The notes beneath the pieces are model-generated. The model saw only the letters and a list, made by a program, of their open reading frames with translations. It was not told the origin of the DNA and ran no database searches. Below are positions 1 through 7,616 of a stretch of DNA of 10,127 nucleotides, piece after piece. The stretch comes from an uncultured Methanobrevibacter sp. (GTDB taxonomy: Archaea; Methanobacteriota; Methanobacteria; Methanobacteriales; Methanobacteriaceae), in NCBI RefSeq assembly GCF_900316895.1, contig NZ_ONER01000093.1, positions 1 to 10,127 of the forward strand. Reading direction: 5' to 3'. Position 1 is the first letter of the stretch. Each line of letters begins with the position of its first letter. The position numbers and the translations under genes were made by a program.

Positions 1-3000
1 GGTGGAGCAGTTTACAGTACCGGAAAATTACAAGTTTTAAACTCCACTTTTGAAGACAACACCGCAAACGGATATGGTGGAGCAATATACAGTGAAAATG
101 AATTAAATGTCTTTAATTCAACATTCACCGGAGGATTTGCAGAAATTGACGGTGGTGCTATTTACAATAATAATATTGCTACTGTGAATAATTCAACATT
201 CATTGCCAATACCGCAAACGGTAAAGGTGGAGGGATTTATAACAACAAATCTTTGGAACTTACAGAATCTGTATTTGGAATTAACTATGCCGACGAGTTT
301 GCAAACATATACAATGCAGGAGATATTCAATTCAGCGAAAACGTATTTGATTTCTATGATGTGATATTGCACATACCTGATGGAGAATACGGCGTGCCTG
401 TAATAATTACTGGTACACTTGACCCTCAATTCAACATGGATCTTCAACTGGTCTTGCCTGGATTTGTCAACAATACTGATGCAACAGTCGACATTACAGA
501 AGGCATATTTGAACACAATGTAGGAGTCATGCCAAAAGGCATTTATGACGTCATATTAAATGAAATCATTTATGACAGCAACGGCAACATCTATTGTGGT
601 GAAGCAGTAATTGACAGGCTCATCATCCATAAGGCAAATGTATACATCAATCTTACTGTTGAAGACATTGTCCTTAGGGATGCATTAGTGGCTGCACCTG
701 TTTTAAAAATCAATGCAAGCAAAGACGGAATCATCAACCTTCTATTCAATAACAAGTTTTTAACTGTCAACATTACTGATGGTTATGGTGAAAAAACCTT
801 GGAAAGTGTTGGAGAAGGAAACTACACTGTATTTGCAGTTCGTGAAGGTGATGAAAACTATAATGATGCAGTGAACACAACCACATTCAAAGTCAGTGAA
901 TATGAAGGCAATTTCATTGTCAACAGTACCGGTCATAAATTCGATTCATTACGTGAAGCAATCGAGGATTGTTCAGATGAAGACATCATTTATGTAAACG
1001 AAGGAAACTATACAGGTCCTGGCAATTTCGAAATTCTAGTTAGAGATAAGAAATTAACTATTACTGCACTTGGAGATGTTGTTTTTGATGCGACTTCAGC
1101 AGATTATAGCTTTTTGACTATTTATCCAAATTCCGATGTTACCCTAGAAGATATTGTAATCACAGGTTTTAATACTGATGATTCAATTATTTATAATGAA
1201 GGTAATGTGACTGTTAACGGTTGTGCATTTGTCAATAACACTTTAAGTAGCGGTTCAGATAAAGCCGTTATCTACAATAAAGGAAATTTAACCATTGTTG
1301 AATCTGGATTTAATGACAATATTCTTGACTCTCCTATAATTTATAGTAGTCTTAAATCAAGCAATGTCATTATTAACGAATCAACATTTGAGAACAACAC
1401 AAACAGTCCGGGAAACATGATTTTAATAAGAAATGCAGATTCAGTAAAAATCATATCAACTGAATTTGTTGAAAACAGATTAGCGGAAAATATCATTGAT
1501 GTTATAGGCTGTGGAAATGTTCTCATTAATTCTGCATTTATCAATAACACTGAAGGTGCAAATGTTATTCATGCAAGCGGAAATTCCAATCTACTCATTG
1601 AAGATTCAATATTCACATCCAATACCATGGATCGTGATGTGATCCAAACAATAGATAATAAACAATCCATTATTTCAGGTTGTACATTCACAGATAATGC
1701 TGTTGAAAATGTTATTAAAATTAATGACAAAAACATATCTGTTCTTGAATCCACATTTACAGCCAACACACTTTCAGAAAACGGTGCAATATACATTACA
1801 TCAAAGATGAATGCAACTGTCGATAACTGTGTATTTTCAGACAATAACGCAGGCAGTTACAGAAACATCTATAGTGATAACCCTAATGTAAAAATTACCA
1901 ATACTGTGTTTGATGCAATGAATGTTGATTTCAGTGTTTATGACATTGACTACGGACAAAATGAAACAATTAAAGGTACTATCGATATCGGTACAAACCT
2001 CAACTTCACTGCTAATTTGGTCATTAACGGCAAAACTTATTCAGTAAACGTAACTGACAATAAGTTCACCCACAATGTAAAACGTCCTAGCGCTGGAGAC
2101 CATACTGTAGTATTGAATGCAGAAGACAGTAATTCAAACAGCTACATTTTTGATAAAATAACTAAAATATTCACTGTCAACCAAATAGAACAGCTATTAA
2201 ACGTTACAATTAAAGACATTAATTATGGTGAGAAATTAAATGTTACCATACTCGCCAATAAACCTAACAATGTTGTCTTTGAATTGAACGGCAAGACCTA
2301 CACTAATGAGACTCTGCAAAATCTCACATTGGCAGCGGATGATTATGTAATTGTTGCAAAATCTAGCGGAGATAAAAACTACCTTCCGGCTACTGCATTC
2401 GTTCATGTGAAAGTTCACAAGGCCGTACCAAACATGACAGTAAGTGATGTTGAAGTCAACTATGGCGATGAGATCAAAATACCTGTAAGCGCAAATGTTA
2501 CTGATTATTACACCGTATTCATAGGTGATGAATCAGTTTCATTACTTGTTGAGGATACCGCAACATTCACATTCAACGGTACACACTTCAAGCCGGATAC
2601 TTATGAAATCAAGGCTTATGTGTTTGAAAGTGAAAATTATACCGAAGCATATGCAAACGCCACTTTAACAGTCACTAAATCTGATGAAGGATTCTTCAGA
2701 TTGTCAAATGATGTAATCGGTTATGGTGAAAATGCAACCATTAGAGTAACTGCTCCTGTCAATGCATATGGAAACATTACATACACTGTATATCAAAACG
2801 AGGAAGTAGTTTACACTATCAAACAATCATGTCTTGAAGACCTTGTTGTACCTAACTTGAAACTAGGAACCTACATTGTCACAGGTACTTTTGAAGGAGA
2901 CTCCTACTACACCAATAAGTCAAGAGTCAACTCCAGTGCAATAACCGTGACCAAAGGCGAACCAAATATCGATATCGACCTTGAAAACATAACTGGCAGC

Positions 3001-4068
3001 ACCCCTTCAATAACCGTGAGATTACCTGCGGATGCCACTGGAAATGTAACTCTCTATGTAAATGGCCAAGTGATACAAGTCGTTAACGTGACCAACGGCA
3101 GTGCAGTTGTCAACGTTACAGGCTTAAAACCGGGTAATAATACTGTTACTGTTGTCTACAGCGGTGACGGTAATTACAGTTCAGTCAATAAGTCAGCTGT
3201 CGTCAAGAACAATGCTTCAATTATTTCTTCTGACATGACCAGAGGTTATAATAGTGGCTTGGATTACACCGCAACATTATTTGATGCAGAAGGATTCCCA
3301 CTTGCAAATGAAAAGGTAACCGTTAAGGTGGATACAAACACATACACTGTCCAAACCGATTCAAATGGTGTCTTGAGATTAAACAATAAATTATCTGTCG
3401 GAAATCATGCTATTGTCATTATTAATCCGGTAACTGGCGAATATAAATTGAATAATTTAAATATAGTTGCAAGGATTACAGGCAATAAGAACGTGAAAAT
3501 CTTCTTTGCTGACAATTCCAAATATACTGTTAGAATTGTTGGTGACGACGGCAATTACGTTGGAGCAGGCGAAGTTGTTAAAATGAATGTTGGAGGTAAA
3601 ACCTACTCTGTTAAAACAGATGCAAATGGTTATGCTACCCTTAAATTAAGTTTAAAAGTTAAAAAACACACTATTACTATAACGTACAAAGGATTTACCA
3701 CTAAAAATACAGTGACTGTTAAATCTGTTGTGAAACCTCTTAAAAAGTTAGTGAAACTTAATAAGAAATCTAAAAGTAAAGCTAAAAAGACAACAAAAGC
3801 TAAAAAGAAATCTAATTATCTTAAAATCAAAGTTAAACTCAAAGGCAAAAAAGTCCTTAAGAAGAAAAGAGTTTACATGAAATTTAAGGGTAAAACATAC
3901 AAGGCAAAAACCAATAAGAAAGGAATTGCAACATTCAAAGTACCTAAAAAAGTTACCAAAAAACTTAAGAAAGGTAAAAAATACAAAGCAACCTTTACCT
4001 ACAAGGTAAAAGCAAACGGAAAAACACTTAAAAACACAGCTAAATGCTATGTTAAAAGATACAGATAA
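1..4068 (+). CDS. Adhesin-like surface protein, C-terminal 1355 residues (5' end outside window)
   Basis: The frame is open from base 1, so the ATG at 184 is internal and the true start is upstream. Residues 1-105 are a beta-helix with GGAIY and NSTF-type turns. Residues about 110-300 are Ig-like. Residues about 303-640 form a second beta-helix with roughly ten evenly spaced turns (AFVNNT, STFENNT, SIFTSNT, CTFTDNA). From about 645 to 1070 come Ig-like domains of 80-90 residues, several starting with a YG motif (DYGQNE, NYGEKL, NYGDEI, GYGENA). Residues about 1075-1240 hold two more beta-sandwich units with the TDxNGxxxL turn, and 1240-1355 is extremely lysine-rich, ending KRYR. This order is typical of Methanobrevibacter adhesin-like proteins, thought to be exported and to bind cells or surfaces; the basic tail may bind pseudomurein (inference). 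Many NxT/NxS sequons fit an exported glycoprotein. There is no membrane anchor at the C-terminus. The exact ligand is unknown. Confidence 0.93.
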   Translation, partial: GGAVYSTGKLQVLNSTFEDNTANGYGGAIYSENELNVFNSTFTGGFAEIDGGAIYNNNIATVNNSTFIANTANGKGGGIYNNKSLELTESVFGINYADEFANIYNAGDIQFSENVFDFYDVILHIPDGEYGVPVIITGTLDPQFNMDLQLVLPGFVNNTDATVDITEGIFEHNVGVMPKGIYDVILNEIIYDSNGNIYCGEAVIDRLIIHKANVYINLTVEDIVLRDALVAAPVLKINASKDGIINLLFNNKFLTVNITDGYGEKTLESVGEGNYTVFAVREGDENYNDAVNTTTFKVSEYEGNFIVNSTGHKFDSLREAIEDCSDEDIIYVNEGNYTGPGNFEILVRDKKLTITALGDVVFDATSADYSFLTIYPNSDVTLEDIVITGFNTDDSIIYNEGNVTVNGCAFVNNTLSSGSDKAVIYNKGNLTIVESGFNDNILDSPIIYSSLKSSNVIINESTFENNTNSPGNMILIRNADSVKIISTEFVENRLAENIIDVIGCGNVLINSAFINNTEGANVIHASGNSNLLIEDSIFTSNTMDRDVIQTIDNKQSIISGCTFTDNAVENVIKINDKNISVLESTFTANTLSENGAIYITSKMNATVDNCVFSDNNAGSYRNIYSDNPNVKITNTVFDAMNVDFSVYDIDYGQNETIKGTIDIGTNLNFTANLVINGKTYSVNVTDNKFTHNVKRPSAGDHTVVLNAEDSNSNSYIFDKITKIFTVNQIEQLLNVTIKDINYGEKLNVTILANKPNNVVFELNGKTYTNETLQNLTLAADDYVIVAKSSGDKNYLPATAFVHVKVHKAVPNMTVSDVEVNYGDEIKIPVSANVTDYYTVFIGDESVSLLVEDTATFTFNGTHFKPDTYEIKAYVFESENYTEAYANATLTVTKSDEGFFRLSNDVIGYGENATIRVTAPVNAYGNITYTVYQNEEVVYTIKQSCLEDLVVPNLKLGTYIVTGTFEGDSYYTNKSRVNSSAITVTKGEPNIDIDLENITGSTPSITVRLPADATGNVTLYVNGQVIQVVNVTNGSAVVNVTGLKPGNNTVTVVYSGDGNYSSVNKSAVVKNNASIISSDMTRGYNSGLDYTATLFDAEGFPLANEKVTVKVDTNTYTVQTDSNGVLRLNNKLSVGNHAIVIINPVTGEYKLNNLNIVARITGNKNVKIFFADNSKYTVRIVGDDGNYVGAGEVVKMNVGGKTYSVKTDANGYATLKLSLKVKKHTITITYKGFTTKNTVTVKSVVKPLKKLVKLNKKSKSKAKKTTKAKKKSNYLKIKVKLKGKKVLKKKRVYMKFKGKTYKAKTNKKGIATFKVPKKVTKKLKKGKKYKATFTYKVKANGKTLKNTAKCYVKRYR

Positions 4069-4081
4069 AACACAAAATTTT

Positions 4082-4118
4082 TGAGGATTATCTAATCCTC
4101 ACATTTTCTCTTTTTTTT
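4082..4118 (+). terminator. Terminator of the adhesin-like gene
   Basis: A perfect 9-bp stem, TGAGGATTA (4082-4090) and TAATCCTCA (4093-4101), with a TC turn lies 13 bases after the adhesin stop. A pyrimidine tract ending in eight T residues follows. Archaeal termination depends mainly on the T-rich tract; the stem adds support. Confidence 0.75.
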
Positions 4119-4204
4119 CAAAATCACTTGATTGGGCAGATATACTTATTTTAAACCCAAAAGCATCACTAAAAATCAGTTAAATTATAATTTCAAATCC
4201 AATT

Positions 4205-4249
4205 AAAAAAAAGAAGGGTTTGGATAATTTAGTCGCTTGCTAAATTATC
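4205..4249 (-). terminator. Terminator of the CofE-like gene, overlapping its stop codon
   Basis: On the minus strand GATAATTTAG (4249-4240) pairs perfectly with CTAAATTATC (4232-4223) around a 7-base loop, and three A/T pairs extend the stem past a one-base bulge. A run of eight T (plus-strand A at 4205-4212) follows. The TAA stop (4231-4229) lies inside the distal arm, so the last codons of the gene form the stem. Confidence 0.75.
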
Positions 4250-5275
4250 AAAGTATCCTTGGATGAAGACAACAGGTGTTCCCTTGTCTCCGGAACCGCT
4301 TGTCAAGTCACAAAGTGAACCGATCAAATCGGTGAGTACCCTTGGGGTGGTTCCTTCGGTAATCATCTGTCCCATGAGGTTTTCAGCCTTTTTCCTGATT
4401 TCATCGACGATTGCCTCTTTCAGCTCATCGCCTTTAAGGTCTGCGAACTTGTTGTCGGATACGTATTTCAATTTGATTTCATTTGGATATCCTACGAGTC
4501 CACTGGTATGTGCTGGTGAAACGACTGGATCTGCCAATTCCCAGATTTTTCCGACAGGGTCCTTGAATGCTCCGTCACCGTAGACCATGACTTCAATCTG
4601 CTTTCCGGTAAGTTCGATAAGTCTTTTCTGGACCTCTTCAACAACTTCGCCTTTAAGCAATGCTGTGCTTTTTTCCCTTGTGTGGATGTCACAGGTCAGA
4701 ACGTCATTTGTGTAGTCAAGAATTGTTCTGATGTTGTTTGAGAATACAAATTCAACTTCACAGTCTTCGCTTTCAATCAGGTCACGGTAGAAGTCGACCA
4801 TGTTTATTCCTGTGAACGGATGAATCCATGATCCGAAAGTTTCTTTATATTCGTCTTCTGAAATGACGCTTGCAAGGTCAAATTCGCTTTTATCTAATAT
4901 GCTTTCATCCATTATTCCGTTTCCAACCTCATCTGACGGAAATGAGGATAGTAATGTGATTTTATCCATTCCTCTTGCTATACCCTTGAGGATGATTGAA
5001 AATCGGTTTCTGCTTAAAATCGGATTCACGACTCCGATGTTTTTGGATGGGAACTTTTCCTGTAAATCCTTTGCAACGTCATCCACGGTCACATAGTTTC
5101 CTTCTGAAATTCCTACAACAGCTTCGGTGATTGCAACAATGTCCTTGTCCCTGAATTCAAATCCTTCGCTTTCTTTTGCAGCCATTAATGAATCAACGAC
5201 GATGGTGGCTAAATCATCGTCCTTTTTGATAATCGGTGTTCTTATTCCGCGTACAACTGTACCAACACATCTCAT
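4229..5275 (-). CDS. CofE-like protein (coenzyme F420-0:gamma-glutamyl ligase family), long form
   Basis: Family members related to CofE add L-glutamate to F420-0 using GTP. In this 348-residue protein the N-terminus has the family signature (VVRGIRTPIIKKDDDLA, residues 7-23), then DKDIVAITEAVVGISEG (43-59), close to the CofE GDxxVxxxxxxSKAEG segment. Later, RLIELTGKQIEVMVYGDG (218-235) lines up with the CofE region LELTGKRVGVIITDTNG, and TPVVFIQGY (333-341) with its C-terminal IPAVVVRGL. True methanogen CofE is about 250 residues; the extra length is mainly central (about 84-210), and the DTNGR metal/nucleotide loop reads GDGAF. It may therefore be a paralogue with another substrate rather than the F420 ligase itself. 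No signal peptide is seen, so it is cytoplasmic. The start is supported by AGGAG eight bases upstream. The gene is monocistronic, convergent with the adhesin. Confidence 0.88.
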   Translation of the reverse strand: MRCVGTVVRGIRTPIIKKDDDLATIVVDSLMAAKESEGFEFRDKDIVAITEAVVGISEGNYVTVDDVAKDLQEKFPSKNIGVVNPILSRNRFSIILKGIARGMDKITLLSSFPSDEVGNGIMDESILDKSEFDLASVISEDEYKETFGSWIHPFTGINMVDFYRDLIESEDCEVEFVFSNNIRTILDYTNDVLTCDIHTREKSTALLKGEVVEEVQKRLIELTGKQIEVMVYGDGAFKDPVGKIWELADPVVSPAHTSGLVGYPNEIKLKYVSDNKFADLKGDELKEAIVDEIRKKAENLMGQMITEGTTPRVLTDLIGSLCDLTSGSGDKGTPVVFIQGYFDNLASD

Positions 5276-5283
5276 ATATAATT

Positions 5284-5336
5284 ACTCCTATGGATTTAAT
5301 AACCCATTTATTATATATTGTTCAAATTATATATAG
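5284..5336 (-). promoter_or_regulatory. Promoter and ribosome binding site of the CofE-like gene
   Basis: On the minus strand AGGAGT (5289-5284) stands eight bases before the ATG. Two TATA-box candidates lie upstream: CTATATATAA (5336-5327) and CAATATATAA (5320-5311). With usual archaeal spacing of about 25 bases, the outer box would give a leader of about 25-30 bases that includes the ribosome site, so it is the better candidate. The transcription start is not determined. Confidence 0.55.
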
Positions 5337-5793
5337 TTTTGAGATAGTTTGTTTTTTGATTTTTCAGGCGCTTTTCTGTGATGCATTGCAATTCATCATC
5401 TTTGAAACTTTTCGCTATGGAGATATATATTCCTTTTTACAAATTCTTTGAAGCGATAATCAAGTTTCATTATTTTAAAAGTTCGCATTAATTTGAGCTA
5501 ACTTTTTGTGTCATGTTGGCATTATATTATATCTTTAATAAAGCATTTGCATGTTATGTACTGCTCTCTTTTCTCATTGAGGATATTGTTTAGAGATGTT
5601 TTTCACTTTATTTTCACTTTATTTTTATTTTATTGTGTTTATTAACAAGTTTTTTTTAGTTCTTCAAACCTTTTAATTTTCCTTGTTTGTTTAACGGCAA
5701 TTATTGCTCGGCAAAATTTGATAAAAACAGATGAAAAAATGATATTATATGATGACGGACTGTTGCCGACGAGATACAACTTGGGCAATCATT
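5337..5793. other. AT-rich intergenic region, no convincing gene
   Basis: About 460 bases with frequent stops in all frames and long T tracts on the plus strand. It holds an inverted repeat (5404-5416 with 5452-5468) and two perfect tandem copies of TTTTCACTTTA (5600-5610, 5611-5621). A somewhat GC-richer patch at about 5751-5790 is unexplained. No tRNA or rRNA signature or CRISPR repeat is visible. It may be leftover sequence from a decayed gene region next to the broken adhesin-domain gene. Confidence 0.6.
5404..5468. repeat. Interrupted inverted repeat in the intergenic region
   Basis: GAAACTT (5404-5410) pairs with AAGTTTC (5462-5468), and TCGCT (5412-5416) with AGCGA (5452-5456). Together they make a 12-bp interrupted stem around a 35-base AT-rich loop. 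No gene adjoins it directly and its role is unknown. Confidence 0.4.
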
Positions 5794-5830
5794 AAAAAAA
5801 GAAGAGATAATGACCGTTCAGTCATTATCT
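5794..5830 (-). terminator. Terminator of the disrupted adhesin-domain gene
   Basis: AGATAATGAC (5805-5814) and GTCATTATCT (5821-5830) form a perfect 10-bp stem with a 6-base loop. On the minus strand it runs into CTTC and seven T (plus A at 5794-5800). The TAA stop of the gene fragment (5827-5825) is inside the stem, the same design as in the CofE-like gene. Confidence 0.7.
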
Positions 5831-5895
5831 GATGGTAATTTTACTTTTTGCTGAAATCTTATAGTTCACATCATCGGATGAGATTACAACTTTAT
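5825..5895 (-). pseudogene. 3' part of Ig-like/adhesin-domain gene split by the TnpB element
   Basis: Read on the minus strand from 5895, two bases complete a split codon and then come 22 codons reading KVVISSDDVNYKISAKSKI and TIR, then TAA. This is the usual last beta-strand pair of the Ig-like domains found at the C-terminus of Methanobrevibacter adhesin-like proteins. The upstream half lies at 7679-7802. Joined, the pieces total 195 bases, exactly 65 codons including the stop, with no frameshift. The own terminator just downstream is still intact, so the insertion is probably recent. Confidence 0.8.
5891..5895 (+). other. TTTAT target site / predicted TnpB TAM
   Basis: TTTAT lies directly before the outer left end of the element. 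Joining it to GC at 7679 restores a CAT AAA (His-Lys) codon pair in the host gene on the minus strand. IS605-superfamily elements insert 3' of a short fixed motif without target duplication, and TnpB uses the same motif as its TAM. The inner left end is also preceded by TTTAT (6070-6074). Because CAA occurs both at the left edge and at the right edge, the breakpoint has a three-base ambiguity. Confidence 0.7.
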
Positions 5896-5914
5896 CAAAT
5901 TAGTGAAAGAATAT

Positions 5915-5935
5915 TCCGACCTCTTTTAGGTCGGA
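5915..5935 (+). repeat. Outer left-end hairpin of the element
   Basis: TCCGACCT and AGGTCGGA form a perfect 8-bp stem with a CTTTT loop, 19 bases inside the element edge. Hairpins near the ends are the sites TnpA Y1 transposases recognise in this superfamily. Confidence 0.65.
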
Positions 5936-5968
5936 GATGAATTTCACAAAAAAGACACGGAGTCATTT

Positions 5969-5990
5969 TTTTCAAATATATATTTGAAAA
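5969..5990. repeat. 22-bp perfect palindrome in the element leader
   Basis: Bases 5969-5990 read TTTTCAAATAT and then its exact reverse complement ATATTTGAAAA, with no loop. It lies only in the truncated outer leader and has no clear copy in the inner one. It could bind a dimeric regulator or simply be an AT-rich chance palindrome. Confidence 0.5.
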
Positions 5991-6404
5991 TTACTTTTCA
6001 AATCCTCTTTCACTTTATTTATATAATTCGTATATTCATATATTTTTTCATTGGTTAGATGGTGTGTGTTTTATCATAATAATGCAAGAATACCTCGTTT
6101 TCTTTAAGTCGTGGATGAATTGCAAGTTGGGTATAATTTTTGTGAATTGTTATTTATTGGGTTTCATTTGTCATGATAATTGATTTTAATATTTTTTTTG
6201 TATGGGTATTTGTAATTCAGTGTACTTTCAGTTTTTTTTGGGGGCATTTATTTTTGTATTTTTTTTTGATATGTATCACTTTTACAATGGAAAATTTGTA
6301 GTTTCATTTGTATTTCATGGGTGTTTATTTAATGTTTCTTGTTGTTTTTTAAACGTAGTTGATTTTTGTGGGCGATATTACTTTTCAAATGCTCTCTGGG
6401 TATC

Positions 6405-6414
6405 TTTATATATT
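6405..6414 (+). promoter_or_regulatory. TATA box of tnpB
   Basis: TTTATATATT is a good archaeal TATA box. Transcription starting about 25 bases later (near 6435-6440) gives a leader of some 35 bases before the ATG at 6474. The corresponding leader of the outer copy has TTATTTATATAAT at 6015-6027. Confidence 0.5.
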
Positions 6415-6473
6415 AATGGAGCATAAATTGTACTATTATGTGAAGATGGGTTAATAGTGTGGTGTTTTATGTT

Positions 6474-7616
6474 ATGGTGGATGTTAAAAAGGGAATGAAG
6501 GTTAAGATTTATCCTACTCAGGAGCAGAAGGATATGTTTCATAGGAATTTTGGTTGCTGTCGCAAGGCCCATAATGTCGTTCTTGACAAATACAATAAAA
6601 TGCACAGTAAAGATTCCAACCTAAGACCCACATTTACGTTTTTAAATAAACTGCTGAATAGGGCCAAGAGGGAATTTCCTTATTTGGAGGATGTAGAATC
6701 AACAAGTCTCCAACAGGAAATAAGAGACTTGGCCAAATCATTTGATAATTTCTTTAAAAATCCATCACACTTCAATAAACCCCATTTTCACAAAAAGAAA
6801 ACAAGTAAACTATCATTCAGACAAACAATAAGACAAGACATTAGAATCATCCAAAAAAATAAAATGATTCTGAGAAAATATGGCAAAGTAAAATTCCACA
6901 CAAGCCAAGAATACTTCCAAATACTAAACGACAAAAATACAAAATTCAACAATGTAACAATCTCCTTTGATGGAATAGACTACTTTGCAACATTCAACAT
7001 TGATTTCACTGAAGAAGAATGGGAACTAACAGGTAAAAATGTAGGTTGTGATATTAATTCAAATGTAAACGGCTGGCTGGTCACAAGCGATGGGGAAAAG
7101 GAATACTTTGATATTGACCATGAAAACCAAATGGTCAAGTTAATCAACCGGATAATGGCCAAATGCACAAAAGGAAGCAAAAAATGGAAAAAACAGAAAA
7201 TCAGACTATTAAAATGGTATCATCAACGATCCAATAAACTTGACGACTACATAGAGAAACTTTCAACAGAAATGGTCAAAAAATATGATACCATAGTATT
7301 TGAGAAAAATTACTCAAAAATTAAAATATTGATTGGTGGCGAGCAAAACATGGTGTTTCCACTCACAAAATTCATAATTAAACTACAAGACAAATTCGCT
7401 AGGCACAAACCTCAAGCAGAAGGCGTAGTATTTGTAGATGCAAAATATACCAGTAAAAAATGTCATTTTTGCGGAAACATCAACCATGAATTGGATGTGA
7501 AAACACGAAAATGGAAATGTCCAAACTGCGGTGAAACACTAGATCGTGACATTAACGCCGCCATTAATATTTTGAACCGGTGGGACTACGGGGATAGCCT
7601 AGAAAACGCCAAATAA
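6474..7616 (+). CDS. tnpB: TnpB, RNA-guided endonuclease of IS200/IS605 superfamily
   Basis: TnpB proteins are omega-RNA-guided, RuvC-type nucleases that cut TAM-flanked DNA and help their transposon persist after excision. The protein is 380 residues from this ATG, close to the usual 350-410. In that numbering the N-terminus has GMKVKIYPTQEQ and FGCCRKAHNVVLDKY (typical start of the family), RuvC-I is VGCDINSNVNGW with D193, RuvC-II is IVFEKN with E277, the zinc finger is CHFC (330-333) and CPNC (349-352), and RuvC-III is DRDINAAINIL with D359. All catalytic and zinc residues are present, so it looks active. The ATG is preceded by GGTG at 6461-6464; GTG at 6459 would add five residues and is the alternative start. 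There is no tnpA beside it. The 3' end overlaps the predicted guide RNA. Confidence 0.93.
   Translation: MVDVKKGMKVKIYPTQEQKDMFHRNFGCCRKAHNVVLDKYNKMHSKDSNLRPTFTFLNKLLNRAKREFPYLEDVESTSLQQEIRDLAKSFDNFFKNPSHFNKPHFHKKKTSKLSFRQTIRQDIRIIQKNKMILRKYGKVKFHTSQEYFQILNDKNTKFNNVTISFDGIDYFATFNIDFTEEEWELTGKNVGCDINSNVNGWLVTSDGEKEYFDIDHENQMVKLINRIMAKCTKGSKKWKKQKIRLLKWYHQRSNKLDDYIEKLSTEMVKKYDTIVFEKNYSKIKILIGGEQNMVFPLTKFIIKLQDKFARHKPQAEGVVFVDAKYTSKKCHFCGNINHELDVKTRKWKCPNCGETLDRDINAAINILNRWDYGDSLENAK

Larger units (their letters stand above)
5896..6074 (+). mobile_element. Truncated first copy: left end plus tnpB leader only
   Basis: This segment is homologous to the start and the pre-tnpB leader of the inner copy. 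Its beginning matches 6075 onward (TTTATCA..AT.A.TG.AAGAATA, hairpin, GATGAATT). ATTACTTTTCAAAT (5990-6003), followed by a variable base and CTCT, matches 6377-6395. GTGTGTTTTAT at its end matches GTGGTGTTTTAT just before tnpB at 6459-6470. It therefore covers a compact leader up to the first bases of tnpB, where the inner copy begins. Confidence 0.65.

Noticed and set aside
4263..5336. Several plus-strand frames of 69-106 residues opposite the CofE-like gene
   Set aside because: They are antisense shadows of a well-supported gene.
5600..5621. Two tandem copies of TTTTCACTTTA considered as a CRISPR or iteron start
   Set aside because: There are only two short AT-rich copies without spacers or a larger array.
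5646..5795. Plus-strand open frame ending MILYDDGLLPTRYNLGNH
   Set aside because: It has no plausible start before the internal ATG at 5739, no ribosome site and no recognisable family; the rest is T-rich and gives hydrophobic residues by composition. It may be a relic but cannot be supported.
6202..6426. 74-residue plus-strand frame in the tnpB leader
   Set aside because: Its phenylalanine-rich product comes from T runs, it overlaps the tnpB promoter, and it has no ribosome site.
6378..6605. 75-residue minus-strand frame overlapping the tnpB start
   Set aside because: It lies antisense to conserved TnpB codons and has no family features.
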